DNA from: Metasolibacillus sp.
GTDB lineage: Bacteria > Bacillota > Bacilli > Bacillales_A > Planococcaceae
Direction: 5' to 3'
DNA length: 52,159 bases
Assembly (NCBI RefSeq): GCF_025291715.1
Contig: NZ_JAMBIZ010000028.1
Coordinates: 1 to 52,159, forward strand
Both the position numbers and the translations under genes were made by a program. The stretch's first letter is position 1, and each line of letters starts with the position of its first letter. Under the pieces are notes generated by a model. The model did not search any database, was not told where the DNA came from, and worked only from the letters and a program-made list of their open reading frames with translations. This document shows positions 1-8,361 of the stretch, one piece after another.

Positions 1-74
1 GGTGACCCGTACGGGATTCGAACCCGTGTTACCGCCGTGAAAGGGCGGTGTCTTAACCACTTGACCAACGGGCC
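1..74 (-). tRNA. tRNA-Glu (anticodon TTC)
   Basis: The reverse strand folds as a full cloverleaf. The acceptor stem is GGCCCGT/ACGGGTC, the anticodon loop CTTTCAC (anticodon TTC) and the T arm contains GGTTCGAATCC. The discriminator A is followed by CC, and the last A of CCA would lie just outside the window, so the gene is clipped by about one base. It is two bases downstream of tRNA-Asn and is probably co-transcribed with it from the promoter at 194-222. In B. subtilis a tRNA cluster also follows the sprT-like gene, so the position is syntenic. Confidence 0.96.
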
Positions 75-76
75 AT

Positions 77-151
77 TGGCTCCGAAGGCAGGGCTCGAAC
101 CTGCGACCAACCGGTTAACAGCCGGTTGCTCTACCACTGAGCTACTTCGGA
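77..151 (-). tRNA. tRNA-Asn (anticodon GTT)
   Basis: The reverse strand gives a complete cloverleaf with acceptor stem TCCGAAG/CTTCGGA, discriminator G and an encoded CCA end. The anticodon loop is CTGTTAA (anticodon GTT) and the T arm contains GGTTCGAGCCC. It is the first gene of a tRNA unit that continues through tRNA-Glu to the left edge. Confidence 0.97.
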
Positions 152-193
152 TTAATTGTTATTTAATCAGTGATTACCTCACCGACTTTTTCT

Positions 194-222
194 ATTATAG
201 ACAGCTTATTTTATATAGTCAA
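194..222 (-). promoter_or_regulatory. Sigma-A promoter of the tRNA cluster
   Basis: On the minus strand TTGACT (217-222) and TATAAT (194-199) are separated by 17 bp, nearly the ideal housekeeping promoter. Transcription would start about 35 bases before tRNA-Asn. A weaker upstream copy, TTGATT-N18-TATAAT, lies at 276-305. Confidence 0.8.
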
Positions 223-324
223 CATTTTTTTAAAATTAATTTCATATTTTTAATTCCTTAATTTGAATATCCTAAATTATAAGCGATGAATCCTATATAA
301 ATCAACTTCTCCCTCCTCATTCTC

Positions 325-783
325 TCAATTCTTTTTTACGTATTGAATAGCACCATGACATTTACTACAGCAATACGATTTTACGTTAATTCTTCTCTTT
401 CTTCTATATAATTGCCCACAATCAGTACATTTATAATTGTAGAGTGGTGATATTTTCTTTTCTTCTTTTTCAATTGTGGAGCAAAAGCGTGGTGCGCCCA
501 CCCTTTTTAAGAGCGTTCGAAAATCTTGATCTCTATGTTTGTAGCCTTTCCCCTGTAAATGCAGATGATAGTGACAAAGCTCATGCAAAATGATGCCATT
601 TAATTCGTTCATTCCAAAATGCTCATAGTAGCGTTTGTTTATTTCAATATTGTGAGTCCCTAGCATATAGCGCCCACCTGTTGTTCTTAAGCGAGTATTA
701 AAGTATGCCTTATGCTGAAAAGGCATTTGAAAATGCTGCTCTGATAATTGCTCTACTAATTGCTGTAATTGTGAATCATCCAT
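325..783 (-). CDS. SprT-like zinc metalloprotease-fold protein
   Basis: A 152-aa protein of the SprT family (YdcK in B. subtilis, about 150 aa). The zinc motif HELCHYHLH is in the middle. The C-terminal third has two CxxC pairs (CTDCG, CSKC) that form a zinc ribbon. The chosen ATG has GGAG nine bases upstream; an earlier ATG at 802-804 lacks a ribosome site. It lies downstream of tex on the same strand, as in B. subtilis. The biochemical role of bacterial SprT-like proteins is poorly known, so protease activity is a family inference. Confidence 0.88.
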   Translation of the reverse strand: MDDSQLQQLVEQLSEQHFQMPFQHKAYFNTRLRTTGGRYMLGTHNIEINKRYYEHFGMNELNGIILHELCHYHLHLQGKGYKHRDQDFRTLLKRVGAPRFCSTIEKEEKKISPLYNYKCTDCGQLYRRKRRINVKSYCCSKCHGAIQYVKKN

Positions 784-812
784 TCCTATCATCTCCAAAA
801 ACATTTATATTA

Positions 813-863
813 AACAGCGAAAAATCCAAACTGCTGTTAAGCAAGTATGGATTTTTTGCTGTT
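813..863 (-). terminator. Hairpin between tex and the sprT-like gene
   Basis: A 16-bp inverted repeat (813-828 with 848-863, one G:U pair) lies between the stop of tex and the start of the sprT-like gene. The tract after the stem is short, so it may be a weak terminator or attenuator. Confidence 0.5.
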
Positions 864-873
864 CACTTCGTCA

Positions 874-3057
874 TTAATCTATGTTTTGTTGGGGTGGTAG
901 CATCGTTAAAGAAATGCGCCCTTTCTCAACTTCTACTTTTTCTACCCAAACAGTTACAATATCCCCTAATGCAACTACTTCTAGCGGGTGCTTGATTCGG
1001 CGATTTTGCAATTTAGATATGTGTACAAGACCATCTTGCTTCACACCAATATCAATGAAAGCACCGAAGTCAACTACGTTACGTACAGTTCCTTGTAGTT
1101 CCATTCCTACTTTTAAATCTTCCATTTTCAAAACATCTGTTTTTAACAATGGTTGTGGAAAAGCATCACGAGGGTCACGAGTAGGTTTCATTAATGTATC
1201 AACGATATCTTTTACTGTCACTTCTCCAGCGTTTAACGTAGCACTTAATTCAGCAATAGATAAGCTAGAAATTGCTTGCTCTGCTTTTTCTGTTCCAACA
1301 TCTTTCTTTGTCAAATTAGCTATTTGCAAAATTTGTTCTGCTAACGCATAGCTTTCAGGATGGATTCCTGTTGCATCGAGTGGATTTTTCGCGTCAACAA
1401 TACGCAAGAAGCCTATTGCTTGTTCATACGTTTTTGCACCAAGACGTGGAATTTTCTTTAGTTGTGCACGTGAAGTAAATTTCCCACTCTCGCTGCGCAC
1501 ATTGACAATATTTTCAGCTACGGTTTTTGATAAACCTGATACATATTGCAATAAAGATGCTGAAGCAGTATTTACATCTACCCCTACCTGGTTAACTGCG
1601 GTTTCTACTATAAATGTTAAAGAGTCTGCCAACTGCTTTTGTGATACATCATGCTGGTATTGTCCAACTCCTACTGCTTTCGGTTCAATTTTCACTAGCT
1701 CTGATAGTGGATCTTGCAAACGGCGTGCGATTGACACTGCGCTACGTTGTTCTACTTGTAAATCTGGGAATTCTGCACGTGCCACATCAGATGCCGAATA
1801 AACCGAAGCGCCTGCCTCGTTAACAATTACATAGGCTGTATCCACTGTTCCACGTTCTTTTAAAACATCTGCAATAAATTGTTCTGTTTCACGAGAGGCT
1901 GTCCCATTTCCAATTGCGATAATACTAATCGGATAACGCTTCAATATTTCGTTTACTACTTTTTTAGATTTCGCTACATCAGGCTTTGGTGGATGTGGAT
2001 AAATTGCTGTTACTTCTAGCATTTTTCCCGTTTCATCTACAACCGCTAACTTACAGCCAGTACGATAGGCTGGGTCAACACCTAATACCATTTTGCCACG
2101 CATTGGTGGCTGTAGCAGTAAATTACGCAGGTTTTCTGCAAAAATATGAATTGCTTGTGCCTCGGCTTTTTCTGATAGCTCATTGCGTAGCTCTCTCTCA
2201 ATAGAAGGCTGAATTAATCGTTTGTAACTATCATAAATGGCTTCTTTCACCTGTTCGATAGAAGAACAGGTGCGATTTTTAGGAATCCATTCATTTTCCA
2301 TAATTTGCGTTGCACGCTCCACTGGGACAACAATCGAAACTTTTAAAACATCTTCTTTTTCACCACGATTGATTGCTAAAATACGATGTGGCACGATACG
2401 ATGAATGGGTTCCTCGTAGCTATAGTACATTTCAAAAACATGCTTCTCGTCTTTTTCTTCATTCTTACCTGCCGTTTCAATTTTCCCTTCACGCCAAGAT
2501 AACTTACGTAAGCGCTCACGGATTGCGGCATCATCAGCAAAACGCTCTGCTAAAATTGCACGTGCGCCAGCTAAAGCTTCCTCTACAGTTGCCACAGCTT
2601 TTTCTTCATTTACGAATTTTTGTGCTTCTTGCGTTACATCGCTATTTATAAATAGCATCATGAAATCAGCAAGCGGCTCTAATCCACTTTCCTTAGCAAT
2701 TGTTGCCTTTGTTCTACGCTTTTGTTTATATGGACGATACAAATCCTCTACACGCTGCAAAACTGTTGCTATTTGAATCGCCTGCTGTAGCTCTTCTGTT
2801 AACTTGCCTTGTTCATCAATTAAGCGTAGTACTTCTTCTTTTCTTTTTTCAAGCTGCTGTATATATTGATAGCGGTCATCAATTGCTTTAATTTGCACTT
2901 CGTCTAAAGAGCCTGTTGCTTCCTTACGGTAACGTGCAATAAATGGTACTGTATTGCTATCTTTAAGTAATTTAATAACAGCCTCTACTTGACGTGGTGA
3001 TACATTTGTATCTGTGGCAATTAATTTAAACATTTGTTTGTCATCCAAATTTTTCAC
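874..3057 (-). CDS. tex: Tex, RNA-binding transcriptional accessory protein
   Basis: A 727-aa cytoplasmic nucleic-acid-binding protein of full family length. Domains in order are an N-terminal helical/HTH part, a YqgF/RNase-H-like domain starting near residue 322 (VLGVDPAYRTGCK), helix-hairpin-helix motifs near 500-560, and a C-terminal S1 domain at about 647-720 (GTVRNVVDFGAFIDIGV). Tex associates with RNA and the transcription machinery in other bacteria. The start is a GTG with GAAGG only three bases upstream, so the exact start is less certain than the frame. The gene follows sigB, from which it is separated by a strong terminator. Confidence 0.95.
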   Translation of the reverse strand: MKNLDDKQMFKLIATDTNVSPRQVEAVIKLLKDSNTVPFIARYRKEATGSLDEVQIKAIDDRYQYIQQLEKRKEEVLRLIDEQGKLTEELQQAIQIATVLQRVEDLYRPYKQKRRTKATIAKESGLEPLADFMMLFINSDVTQEAQKFVNEEKAVATVEEALAGARAILAERFADDAAIRERLRKLSWREGKIETAGKNEEKDEKHVFEMYYSYEEPIHRIVPHRILAINRGEKEDVLKVSIVVPVERATQIMENEWIPKNRTCSSIEQVKEAIYDSYKRLIQPSIERELRNELSEKAEAQAIHIFAENLRNLLLQPPMRGKMVLGVDPAYRTGCKLAVVDETGKMLEVTAIYPHPPKPDVAKSKKVVNEILKRYPISIIAIGNGTASRETEQFIADVLKERGTVDTAYVIVNEAGASVYSASDVARAEFPDLQVEQRSAVSIARRLQDPLSELVKIEPKAVGVGQYQHDVSQKQLADSLTFIVETAVNQVGVDVNTASASLLQYVSGLSKTVAENIVNVRSESGKFTSRAQLKKIPRLGAKTYEQAIGFLRIVDAKNPLDATGIHPESYALAEQILQIANLTKKDVGTEKAEQAISSLSIAELSATLNAGEVTVKDIVDTLMKPTRDPRDAFPQPLLKTDVLKMEDLKVGMELQGTVRNVVDFGAFIDIGVKQDGLVHISKLQNRRIKHPLEVVALGDIVTVWVEKVEVEKGRISLTMLPPQQNID

Positions 3058-3128
3058 GTTCCTTCACATTGTTTTAGTGCAAGATTAACTAGTGCCTTAC
3101 TTCATTCACTTTGCTAATTTATAATAAA

Positions 3129-3198
3129 AAATCAGCATGCTAGAAGAACTAACCATCCGTGGATTGGTGTGTTCTCTCTATTCTAACATGCTGATTTT
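3129..3198 (-). terminator. Rho-independent terminator of the sigB operon
   Basis: Inverted repeat arms around AATCAGCATG and CATGCTGATT (about 16 bp, one G:U) enclose a smaller hairpin. On the minus strand the stem is followed by TTTTTTATTAT. It starts right after the sigB stop. Confidence 0.85.
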
Positions 3199-3201
3199 AT
3201 T

Positions 3202-3981
3202 TTAACTATTATTGACTGTTACAGCTGCTTCCTGCAATTTTTTTATTGCGGTTCGTTGAATTCTAGATACGTGCATTTGCGAAATACCTAACTGATCGCC
3301 AGTCTCTTTTTGACTAAGCTGTTTTAAATATGTAAGCTCAATCACTCGTTGCTCACGCTCATTTAGTACATGCATAATTTCAGACACAATCAATCGTCGA
3401 TCTGCTGTTTCAAATTCGGTATCTTCCGCACCAACTACATCAAACAACGTGACTGTACTGCCATCGGCATCTGACTCAATTGCATGGTCCATTGAAAGTG
3501 CTTGATAGCCTCGCCCCAATTCCATTGCTTCTAGTACTTCTTCCTCCTGCACCTCTAAATGTGCGGCTATTTCAGGAATGGTTGGTGAGCGTTGTAGCTC
3601 AATCGTTAAATGCTCCACAGTTGCTTTAATGCGTGGACCTAATTCTTTAATACGACGTGGTACGTGGACATCCCAAGTTTTATCGCGTAAATAGCGCTTC
3701 ATTTCCCCTATAATCGTCGGTATTGCGAATGCTTCAAAGCTACGCCCTACAGTTGTATCAAAGCGCTGTATTGCGCCAAGTAAACCGAGCATACCTACTT
3801 GTACAATATCCTCATAATAACTTTTACCAGCTGCATATTTGCGTGCCAATGCTTCTACCAGTTGCTGATAATGAAGTACTAGTTGTGTTTGGGCGGTTTC
3901 ATCCTTCGTTGTTTGATATTGTGCAACCCAATGTAAAATCTCCTCCTTCGAGGTTTCATTAGGTAACGATTCTCTCGTCAT
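3202..3981 (-). CDS. sigB: RNA polymerase sigma factor SigB (general stress)
   Basis: A 259-aa group 3 sigma factor. Region 2 is seen around YEDIVQVGMLGLLGAIQRFD and region 2.4 around SFEAFAIPTIIGEMKRYLRD. Region 3 is in the middle, and region 4 ends with the helix-turn-helix SQKETGDQLGISQMHVSRIQ. It directs RNA polymerase to general stress promoters and is held by RsbW. The ATG at 3979-3981 has AGGTGG upstream; an earlier in-frame ATG at 4008 has none. It overlaps the end of rsbW, the usual coupling. No rsbX follows, since the terminator and tex come next. Confidence 0.96.
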   Translation of the reverse strand: MTRESLPNETSKEEILHWVAQYQTTKDETAQTQLVLHYQQLVEALARKYAAGKSYYEDIVQVGMLGLLGAIQRFDTTVGRSFEAFAIPTIIGEMKRYLRDKTWDVHVPRRIKELGPRIKATVEHLTIELQRSPTIPEIAAHLEVQEEEVLEAMELGRGYQALSMDHAIESDADGSTVTLFDVVGAEDTEFETADRRLIVSEIMHVLNEREQRVIELTYLKQLSQKETGDQLGISQMHVSRIQRTAIKKLQEAAVTVNNS

Positions 3982-4429
3982 ATTCCTCCACCTGCTCTCT
4001 TGTGACATACTTTGTCATGAAAACAGTGACACCGCCCTCATTATTCACCTTTACTTCATCCATTAGCGCTTCCATCAAATACAGCCCTAAGCCACCTTCA
4101 CGCAGCATCGATACTTTCTCATTTTCATTGTATGGACCGATTTTCGACTTAATTTCCTCAAAATTAAAGCTATTGCCATAATCTGCTACCATAATTTCAA
4201 TTTTATCGTTGAACAATGCGCAGCCAATGACAATTTCTCCTTCCTCTGCATCGTGATAAGCATGATGAACGACATTTGTGACAGCTTCACCTGTAGCTAT
4301 TTTCAAATCTTCAATTTCCTCATAACTAAAGCCTAAGCGTAACGCTAAACCTGAAACTGTAAGACGAATGACACTAACATACTGTGGTTTAGCAGGTACT
4401 CTTATTTCGATATAATCAAATGCTTTCAT
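3959..4429 (-). CDS. rsbW: RsbW, anti-sigma-B factor and serine kinase
   Basis: A 156-aa GHKL-type kinase that binds SigB and phosphorylates RsbV. The ATP-binding N box is seen in EAVTNVVHHAYH, G1 in VADYGNSF, and a G2-like GGLGLYLMEALMDEV. The start ATG has AGGTGGAG seven bases upstream and overlaps the last 14 bases of rsbV. The 3' end overlaps sigB by 23 bases. Such overlaps keep antagonist, anti-sigma factor and sigma factor in fixed ratio. Confidence 0.96.
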   Translation of the reverse strand: MKAFDYIEIRVPAKPQYVSVIRLTVSGLALRLGFSYEEIEDLKIATGEAVTNVVHHAYHDAEEGEIVIGCALFNDKIEIMVADYGNSFNFEEIKSKIGPYNENEKVSMLREGGLGLYLMEALMDEVKVNNEGGVTVFMTKYVTREQVEEYDERIVT

Positions 4430-4760
4430 TGTTATACTCCACCTTTGTATTCGTTTCGATGTCCATGAGTTCACTTAAGCCAGTAATTTCAAATAAACGA
4501 ATTAAGCGAGCTGTTAAACCAACTAGTTTTAAATGAGCATTTTCTTTTACAACCTTTTTATAAAATGCAACAAAAATACCTAGTCCTGTACTATCTAAAT
4601 AGCTCACCTTCGATAAATCTATTTGGATTAATACATCTTTTTCAAATTCAAGTGCATCTAGCTCCTCACGCAAAATAGGAGCTGTATACGTATCGATTTC
4701 CCCTTCAATATATCCATTTACTACTTGACCATCCTTTTGAAATTGCACATTTATATTCAT
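4416..4760 (-). CDS. rsbV: RsbV, anti-anti-sigma factor
   Basis: A 114-aa STAS-domain protein. The phospho-acceptor serine is S57 in the signature SYLDSTGLGIF. When dephosphorylated by RsbU it captures RsbW and frees SigB. The ATG at 4758-4760 has GGAGGTG eight bases upstream; the open frame continues to 4820 but that part carries the sigma-B promoter and is not coding. The family length is about 110 aa. Confidence 0.96.
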   Translation of the reverse strand: MNINVQFQKDGQVVNGYIEGEIDTYTAPILREELDALEFEKDVLIQIDLSKVSYLDSTGLGIFVAFYKKVVKENAHLKLVGLTARLIRLFEITGLSELMDIETNTKVEYNNESI

Positions 4761-4793
4761 TTTCAAGACACCTCCGTCAGAACCTATAGAACG

Positions 4794-4818
4794 ATTCCCT
4801 CTCCACAAAATTTTAAAC
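4794..4818 (-). promoter_or_regulatory. Sigma-B-type autoregulatory promoter before rsbV
   Basis: On the minus strand GTTTAA (4813-4818) and GGGAAT (4794-4799) are 13 bp apart, matching the sigma-B consensus GTTTAA-N12-14-GGGTAT at 11 of 12 positions. It begins two bases after the rsbU stop and would drive rsbV-rsbW-sigB. B. subtilis has an internal sigma-B promoter at the same place. Confidence 0.87.
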
Positions 4819-4820
4819 AT

Positions 4821-5816
4821 TTACTTTTTTAAAATGACAACAGTAAAATCATCATCTAAGCCGTCTTCCTGCAACTCTTGCAATTGTTCATATAATTTTT
4901 CACACATTTCCTGTGCACTTAAATGTCGATGCGTAAACGCTAGCTGCTCAATAATTTTTCTCAAATCAAGCTGGGCATCATGGCGAAATTCCGTTACCCC
5001 ATCTGTCATCATAATGATGAAGTCACCCTCATAAAGCTGAATCTCTGTTTGCTCATATTTCATTTCAGGCATAATACCTAACAACAAGCCTTTTGCACCA
5101 AGACCATAAAAGGCATCATCTACAGCGCTATAATAAATAGCAGGCTCATGTCCAGCCGAGCCATATGTAAAAATACTACGAGCTAAATCAAGACGCCCAT
5201 AAAACATGGAGACAAACATGCTATCATCTACGCTTTTTTCAATAATGCGATTTAATACTTCCAGTACATGTGATGGGTTGTTTTCTGCATACTCCAGCGT
5301 TTCTAGTCCATACTTCACCATCGACATACAAAGAGCAGCTGGGACACCTTTCCCAACTACGTCAGTCACAGCTACACCAACATAATTATTTTCATCGTTT
5401 AAAAAATGAACGTAATCGCCATTCATTTTACGTATTGGAATTGAGAGCATTCCAATATCTATTCCATCAATTTGTGGCACAGTTGTTTTTAATAAAACAC
5501 TTTGAATTTTCGTTGCTACATTCATTTCAATGCGCATTTCCTCTTGCTGCTCTAGCAAACTTTGATGCTCTTTTAACGTTAATCCAAAATACACCATTAC
5601 TTCAATTAAAAAATCATAGCCACGCTTACTCACTTCAGGCAATTCAGGAAATATTTCTTCCATCGCTTGTTTATGCATATGTATAACTTCTTCTGGTGCA
5701 ACGTTTTTTTGCAGCAATTGCCGTGTAAAATTTTGCCCAATATATAAATCTCGCTCTGATTGATTTTCAATATAGTCTATAAGAATTTTTTTATATTGTT
5801 TTTTGAGTTCTTTCAT
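4821..5816 (-). CDS. rsbU: RsbU, PP2C-type phosphatase
   Basis: A 331-aa protein. The first 85 residues or so are the helical RsbU N-terminal domain that binds RsbT. The rest is a PPM/PP2C (SpoIIE-type) phosphatase, with metal-binding motifs in GDYVHF, VTDVVGKGVPAALCMS, GSAGHEPA and MMTDGVTEF, ending DDDFTVVIL. It dephosphorylates RsbV. GGAGGG lies six bases before the ATG. It is ten bases downstream of rsbT. Confidence 0.95.
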   Translation of the reverse strand: MKELKKQYKKILIDYIENQSERDLYIGQNFTRQLLQKNVAPEEVIHMHKQAMEEIFPELPEVSKRGYDFLIEVMVYFGLTLKEHQSLLEQQEEMRIEMNVATKIQSVLLKTTVPQIDGIDIGMLSIPIRKMNGDYVHFLNDENNYVGVAVTDVVGKGVPAALCMSMVKYGLETLEYAENNPSHVLEVLNRIIEKSVDDSMFVSMFYGRLDLARSIFTYGSAGHEPAIYYSAVDDAFYGLGAKGLLLGIMPEMKYEQTEIQLYEGDFIIMMTDGVTEFRHDAQLDLRKIIEQLAFTHRHLSAQEMCEKLYEQLQELQEDGLDDDFTVVILKK

Positions 5817-5826
5817 GCAATCCCTC

Positions 5827-6222
5827 CTATCGTAACCACTTGTTCACTCGCACAATTGTCCCTTCCCCTAATTGTGATTGAATTTCTATTTCATCCGTCA
5901 ATCTCTTAACGCCTGGTAAGCCTGCGCCAATACTACCTGATGTAGAAAATCCATCCTGCATCACTTTACGTACATCTTCAATCCCCGGCCCCTCATCTGT
6001 TGCCGTAATAGCTATTCCTACACTATTCTCACAATCTATTTTTTCAATTGTGATTGTTCCAACACTCGCATATAAATAAATATTGCGCGCTAGCTCACTA
6101 ATTACTGTCGCAATGCGTGCTTGATTCACTGTGTCGAAGCCAATTCTTTTCGCCTCATTGCGCCCAATTTCACGGGCGGTAACAATATCCCATTCTGTTG
6201 TAATATTGATTGTAGATTTCAT
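5827..6222 (-). CDS. rsbT: RsbT, switch serine kinase activating RsbU
   Basis: A 131-aa GHKL kinase, the usual RsbT length. The N box is ELARNIYLYA, G1 is DEGPGIEDV and G2 is GAGLPGVKRLTDE. In B. subtilis it is held by the RsbR/RsbS stressosome and, once released, binds and activates RsbU. Here it is the first gene of the operon: neither rsbR nor rsbS is upstream, where a terminator and mazF are found. The housekeeping promoter candidates lie at 6272-6301. Confidence 0.95.
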   Translation of the reverse strand: MKSTINITTEWDIVTAREIGRNEAKRIGFDTVNQARIATVISELARNIYLYASVGTITIEKIDCENSVGIAITATDEGPGIEDVRKVMQDGFSTSGSIGAGLPGVKRLTDEIEIQSQLGEGTIVRVNKWLR

Positions 6223-6255
6223 ACACTCATCGCCCCTAATTACGTTTTAAAGCTT

Positions 6256-6301
6256 ATTTCCACTATACAACATAATATTTTTTTGTAAAATTAATTGTCA
6301 C
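6256..6301 (-). promoter_or_regulatory. Sigma-A promoter region of rsbT
   Basis: Two overlapping candidates are seen on the minus strand: GTGACA (6296-6301) N18 TATTAT (6272-6277), and a slightly downstream TTTACA-N16-TATAGT. No sigma-B motif is present here, so basal expression is likely housekeeping. Confidence 0.55.
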
Positions 6302-6319
6302 GAAAGTTGCTAAATACAA

Positions 6320-6370
6320 AAATAACTGCCTAGAAAATCATGCATTTGCACGCTTTCTAGACAGTTATTT
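6320..6370 (-). terminator. Terminator of mazF
   Basis: A 17-bp hairpin (6320-6336 with 6354-6370, one G:U) is followed on the minus strand by TTTTTGTATTTA. It separates the alr-mazEF side from the sigma-B operon. Confidence 0.85.
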
Positions 6371-6383
6371 CGTTTATTATGTA

Positions 6384-6734
6384 TTAAAAACTTACGAGGC
6401 CTAAACTAATTCCTAATGCCATATCTACTTTTTCCATCAATTCGTCATCAAGCTGTGTAATCCGATCTGTCAATCGTGATTTGTCGATAGTACGCAACTG
6501 TTCAAGCAAAATCACCGAGTCGCGCTCAAACCCATACTTTTTCGCATCGATTTCAACATGAGTTGGTAATTTTGCTTTTTGAATTTGCGCAGTAATAGCA
6601 GCAATAATGACAGTTGGGCTAAATCTATTGCCAATATCATTTTGAATAATTAGTACAGGTCTTGTACCACCTTGCTCTGAGCCTATAACAGGTGATAGAT
6701 CTGCAAAAAAAACGTCTCCACGTTTTACGCTCAA
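6384..6734 (-). CDS. mazF: MazF/NdoA-type mRNA endoribonuclease toxin
   Basis: A 116-aa protein, exactly the length of B. subtilis NdoA and close to it throughout ([37 protein letters not shown]). The catalytic pair R25 and T48 is present. It cleaves mRNA at short specific sequences (UACAU in B. subtilis) and is neutralised by the antitoxin encoded four bases upstream. The start is a TTG with GGGGG eight bases upstream; extending to earlier codons gives unrelated sequence. Confidence 0.95.
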   Translation of the reverse strand: MSVKRGDVFFADLSPVIGSEQGGTRPVLIIQNDIGNRFSPTVIIAAITAQIQKAKLPTHVEIDAKKYGFERDSVILLEQLRTIDKSRLTDRITQLDDELMEKVDMALGISLGLVSF

Positions 6735-6738
6735 ATTG

Positions 6739-7017
6739 TCATCCCCCGCTAACGAGACGCTGCTCCACCATATGTTCCGCTTCATACTCTGCATGCAGAC
6801 ATTCGCTGCAAATCATCAGATTAATGTGCGACATTTCCACATAGCCCTTCTCTAAAGCTTCCCGTATTTGATTTGGTTGTGTCTGCTTCACTCGTTTAGA
6901 TGTTGAAACATACAATATTTCGCCATTATTATAGAAATTTCTTTGATCAGCTAACTGCTGAATTTCTATTAATGACCTGTTTGAATAGTTTGTATTCTCT
7001 CTTTTTTTCGCGTACAC
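6739..7017 (-). CDS. mazE: MazE/NdoAI-type antitoxin with a divergent N-terminus
   Basis: A 92-aa protein (NdoAI is 93). The C-terminal half is clearly family-like ([18 protein letters not shown], ending VEQRLVSGG), and this is the part that binds MazF. The N-terminal ribbon-helix-helix half (residues 1-45) is hardly recognisable and lacks the usual I-S-L-P strand, although the length is kept. The other two frames do not restore a better match, so this looks like divergence and not a frameshift. The start is a GTG eight bases after GGAGG. Confidence 0.87.
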   Translation of the reverse strand: MYAKKRENTNYSNRSLIEIQQLADQRNFYNNGEILYVSTSKRVKQTQPNQIREALEKGYVEMSHINLMICSECLHAEYEAEHMVEQRLVSGG

Positions 7018-7162
7018 AACAAGCACCTCCACAAAAGACCGCAAAACTTCTGCTTTTCATAATTTCATTCTAACATTGATGACCTACAATGAAAAGACAA
7101 GAAATCTAAAAAACTGACAATCTTTGTATGAAAAGCGGCTTTTTGTCGAAAGTACGATTATT

Positions 7163-8281
7163 TTAGCTAATATATATCCTCGGCACTCGGTTTGTAATAA
7201 TACATGGTATTTCATAATTAATTGTATTGAGCTTAGCTGCCCATTCATCTAGTGAGATCGTTACATTTTGCTGTGTACCTATCAATGTTACTTTCTCTCC
7301 AACAGTATATGCTTTTGGAAGTAAAATCATACATTGATCCATACAAATTCGACCAACTATCGGAGCACGTTGTCCATCAATTAATACGGTTTGCCCTATT
7401 AAATTTCGAAGAAGACCATCAGCATAGCCAATTGGCAATGTTCCAATAAAAACATCCTTATTTGCCGTATACGTAGCACCATATCCTACAGATTGTCCAG
7501 CTGTTAATCGCTTAACATGGACCAATTCTGTTTCTAATGACATAGCTGGCTGCAAAGGAAATGGTAGATTTTCTGCTACGTAAGGAGATGGCGCCATTCC
7601 ATACATCGAAATCCCAAATCTTATTGCATCAAATTGCAATTCCTCATCCTTAACCATCGCTGTGGCTGTATTAGCAACATGGACCAAGCGAGGTTTAACA
7701 GGCATTACTTGCAGCATGTTGCGAAACAGCTGCGCCTGTGTCTCAAAATAGAGGGCATCCTCTTCATCGGCAGTAGCAAAATGTGTGAACACACCATCCA
7801 CTTCCATTAGCTCTGTTGCGTTAATCGCTTCATATAGAGATTGGAGCTCTTCTTTTGAAGTAACACCTAATCTGCCCATCCCTGTATCAATTTTAATATG
7901 TAGCCTTAATTTATTCATCAAGTTTAATAATGCTGCTTGCTCTACCCATTCCGTAGAAAAAACTGTCAATGTAATATTATGCTCAGCGGCATATGGAGCA
8001 AAGGAAGCAGGGCTTGCTCCCAATACTAATATGTCTGTGCTTGCTATCTGTGCACGTAAATGTATCGCCTCTTCGGGTGTAGCGACCGCCAATAGTGTAG
8101 CGCCTGCCTGTATTGCAGCACGCGCTACTTGAACATCTCCATGACCATAGCCATTTGCCTTTACAACAGCCATGATTTGCACATCCGATTGCAGGTGTTT
8201 TTTTAGTTGTGTAATATTTTCTCGAATAGCTTGTAGATGAATAAACGCTTTTGTGGGACGATAATAGTGAATCTCTTCCAT
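7163..8281 (-). CDS. alr: Alanine racemase
   Basis: A 372-aa PLP-dependent fold-type III enzyme making D-alanine for peptidoglycan. The PLP lysine is K41 in AVVKANGYGHG, and the catalytic tyrosine is in GYGATYT near residue 265. The C-terminal beta domain includes GRICMDQCM. The ATG at 8279-8281 has a GAGGG site ten bases upstream; a TTG eight codons earlier is less likely. It works with ddl and murF, encoded at 15.7-18.2 kb. Confidence 0.95.
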   Translation of the reverse strand: MEEIHYYRPTKAFIHLQAIRENITQLKKHLQSDVQIMAVVKANGYGHGDVQVARAAIQAGATLLAVATPEEAIHLRAQIASTDILVLGASPASFAPYAAEHNITLTVFSTEWVEQAALLNLMNKLRLHIKIDTGMGRLGVTSKEELQSLYEAINATELMEVDGVFTHFATADEEDALYFETQAQLFRNMLQVMPVKPRLVHVANTATAMVKDEELQFDAIRFGISMYGMAPSPYVAENLPFPLQPAMSLETELVHVKRLTAGQSVGYGATYTANKDVFIGTLPIGYADGLLRNLIGQTVLIDGQRAPIVGRICMDQCMILLPKAYTVGEKVTLIGTQQNVTISLDEWAAKLNTINYEIPCIITNRVPRIYIS

Positions 8282-8361
8282 ATGTCTTCTACCCTCTTTA
8301 CTCAAATTCTAAACATTTGCTTTTTGTCATTATGGCATAATAGCTACTATTCGAAAACTCC

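Noticed and set aside
4416-4820. 134-aa version of RsbV
   Set aside because: The upstream codons lie over the sigma-B promoter; GGAGGTG and family length fix the start at 4760.
6739-7044. Frameshift in mazE
   Set aside because: Translation of the other two frames across the N-terminal half gives early stops and no better family match; the total length equals that of NdoAI.
8288-8320. Sigma-B-like motif GTTTAG-N14-GGGTAG upstream of alr
   Set aside because: Each hexamer has a mismatch and the -10 coincides with the alr ribosome site, which would leave no leader. Probably fortuitous.
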